20,759 bases of DNA from Acidobacteriota bacterium (GTDB lineage: Bacteria; Acidobacteriota; Vicinamibacteria; Vicinamibacterales; SCN-69-37). Both the position numbers and the translations under genes were made by a program. A model generated the notes under the pieces. It ran no database searches, had not been told where the DNA came from, and was given only the letters and a program-made list of their open reading frames with translations. Every line of letters starts with the position of its first letter. Position 1 is the stretch's first letter. This document shows, piece by piece, positions 19,670 through 20,759 of the stretch. The stretch covers positions 1 to 20,759 of the forward strand of contig JAKALV010000026.1 of NCBI GenBank assembly GCA_021824055.1, read 5' to 3'.

Positions 19670-20759
19670 ATGCGCCGCATTCTTGCCGGTCTCTGTACGC
19701 TTGTTCTCGTCAGCTCCAGTGCCTACGCCCAGCGTCGTGGCGGCGGGCCGGCGGCGCCCGCCGACGGCGGCCCCAACGGCCTCGGCGCGCTGCACTTCCG
19801 GCAGCTCGGTCCGGAAGGCAATCGCGTCGCGTCGATCACCGGCGTCCCGGGCGATGCGCAAACCGTGTACGCCGGCGCGGCGGATGGCGGCATCTGGAAA
19901 ACAACCGACGCCGGCATCAACTGGCGGCCCATCTTCGACGACAAGGACGTTTCCGCGATCGGCGCGCTGTCCGTCGCCCAGTCCGCGCATGACACGGTCT
20001 GGGCCGGCACCGGCGAACCGTGGCTGATCCGTCCGTACTACACGCTCGGCGACGGCGTGTACAAGTCCACCGACGCGGGACGCACGTGGCAGCACATGGG
20101 CCTCGATGCCACCGGGCACATCGCGCGCATCGTGATCGATCCCACCGACGCGAACAGCGTCTACGTCTGCGCGATCGGCCAGGCGTTTCGTCCGCAGAAG
20201 GAGCGCGGCATCTTCTATACGGCCGACGCCGGCGCGACGTGGAAACAGGTGCTCGCGGTCGATGACAACACCGGCTGCTCCGATCTCGCGATGGATCCGC
20301 ACGATCCGAACACGCTCTACGCCGGCATGTGGCAACTGACCATTCATCGCAACAACCTCAACAGCGGCGGGCCGGGCAGCGGCGTCTACATCACGCACGA
20401 CGCCGGCGCGACGTGGAACAAGATCACCGCGCACGGCCTGCCGGCGGCCGACCATCCCCTCGGCAAGATTGCCGTCGCGGTGGCCGCGAGCAATCCGAAT
20501 CGCGTGTACGCGCTCGTGCAGGACGCGCCGGCGCCCGGGCTGTATCGCTCCGACGATCGCGGCGCCAACTGGCAACTCGTCAACCAATCGCATCTGCCCG
20601 CGGAGCGCGCGAGCTACTACACACGCCTGGCGGTCTCGCCCGACGATGAGAATCTGCTCTACTTCCCCGTGGTCGCGTTCACGATGTCGACCGACGGCGG
20701 GACGACCGTCTTCCAAGCCGGCGCCGGAGGTGCGCGCGCCGGCTTGCCCGCCGGAGCTG
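19670..20759 (+). CDS. Secreted Asp-box (BNR/VPS10-like) propeller protein, 3' end cut
   Basis: 363 visible residues, running off the window. It begins with a signal peptide (MRRILAGLCTLVLVSSSAYAQ), an Ala-Gly-Pro linker and then repeated Asp boxes (S/T-x-D-x-G-x-x-W): TTDAGINW, STDAGRTW, TADAGATW, THDAGATW, SDDRGANW, and a weak STDGGTTVF. The spacing is that of sortilin/VPS10-type or sialidase-like propellers, widespread as secreted proteins of 900-1100 residues in Acidobacteriota, often mislabelled glycosyl hydrolases. AGGA lies six bases before the ATG. The last coding stretch (AGAGGARAGLPAGA) is low in complexity and may come from a repeat. Confidence 0.88.
   Translation, partial: MRRILAGLCTLVLVSSSAYAQRRGGGPAAPADGGPNGLGALHFRQLGPEGNRVASITGVPGDAQTVYAGAADGGIWKTTDAGINWRPIFDDKDVSAIGALSVAQSAHDTVWAGTGEPWLIRPYYTLGDGVYKSTDAGRTWQHMGLDATGHIARIVIDPTDANSVYVCAIGQAFRPQKERGIFYTADAGATWKQVLAVDDNTGCSDLAMDPHDPNTLYAGMWQLTIHRNNLNSGGPGSGVYITHDAGATWNKITAHGLPAADHPLGKIAVAVAASNPNRVYALVQDAPAPGLYRSDDRGANWQLVNQSHLPAERASYYTRLAVSPDDENLLYFPVVAFTMSTDGGTTVFQAGAGGARAGLPAGA

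Noticed and set aside
19451..20716. 421-codon open frame on the minus strand opposite the Asp-box gene
   Set aside because: It lies antisense to clear Asp-box repeats and has the Arg/Val/Asp-rich look of a shadow frame.

Overview
The window looks like chromosomal DNA of an Acidobacteriota bacterium, most likely of the Vicinamibacteria type. This is inferred from the uniformly high GC, two large Ser/Thr kinases fused to PD40/TolB-like propellers, a secreted DUF5916/CBM9 protein, an Asp-box propeller protein, and many short palindromic and tandem repeats. No sequence search could be run, so the lineage is a judgement.

Left part (1-5100). A two-gene leftward unit encodes a multi-pass membrane protein and an OsmC-like peroxiredoxin cut by the window edge. 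It diverges from a YbhN/LPG-synthase-like membrane protein. Then comes the conserved leftward housekeeping block SRP RNA - dnaX - ybaB/ebfC - recR. Next (5100-9900) are a DinB-fold protein, a divergent secreted DUF5916 protein, and a leftward pair made of a secreted YncE-like beta-propeller and a LysE-type exporter.

Middle part (9980-12704). This is the accessory region. A complete tRNA-Ser(GGA) is followed by a perfect 20-bp copy of its own 3' end 1.34 kb downstream and by a shorter degenerate copy. The distal copy is bracketed by inverted sets of 10-bp repeats, a layout like an integrase attachment site, but no integrase is visible. Between and beside the copies lie a parDE toxin-antitoxin pair, a VapBC-like pair whose PIN toxin is frameshifted, and an orphan HigA-type antitoxin that looks chimeric. 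This reads as the eroded remains of one or more tRNA-targeted islands.

Right part (12797-20759). Two tandem paralogous transmembrane Ser/Thr kinases are each preceded by the same duplicated promoter block. The downstream one is preceded by a 31-codon remnant of another kinase N-terminus, overlapping its start. The upstream one carries an in-frame 20-residue insertion encoded by a perfect 25-bp inverted repeat. An ArsR/SRPBCC pair with a palindromic operator candidate on its start codon follows, and the window ends inside a secreted Asp-box (BNR/VPS10-like) protein.

A theme across the window is short repeats that have become coding sequence: in the YbhN-like protein, the DnaX linker, the LysE loop and the kinase N-lobe. 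No confirmed new defence or mobile system is claimed. The tRNA-linked region and the repeat-in-protein insertions are the observations most worth following.
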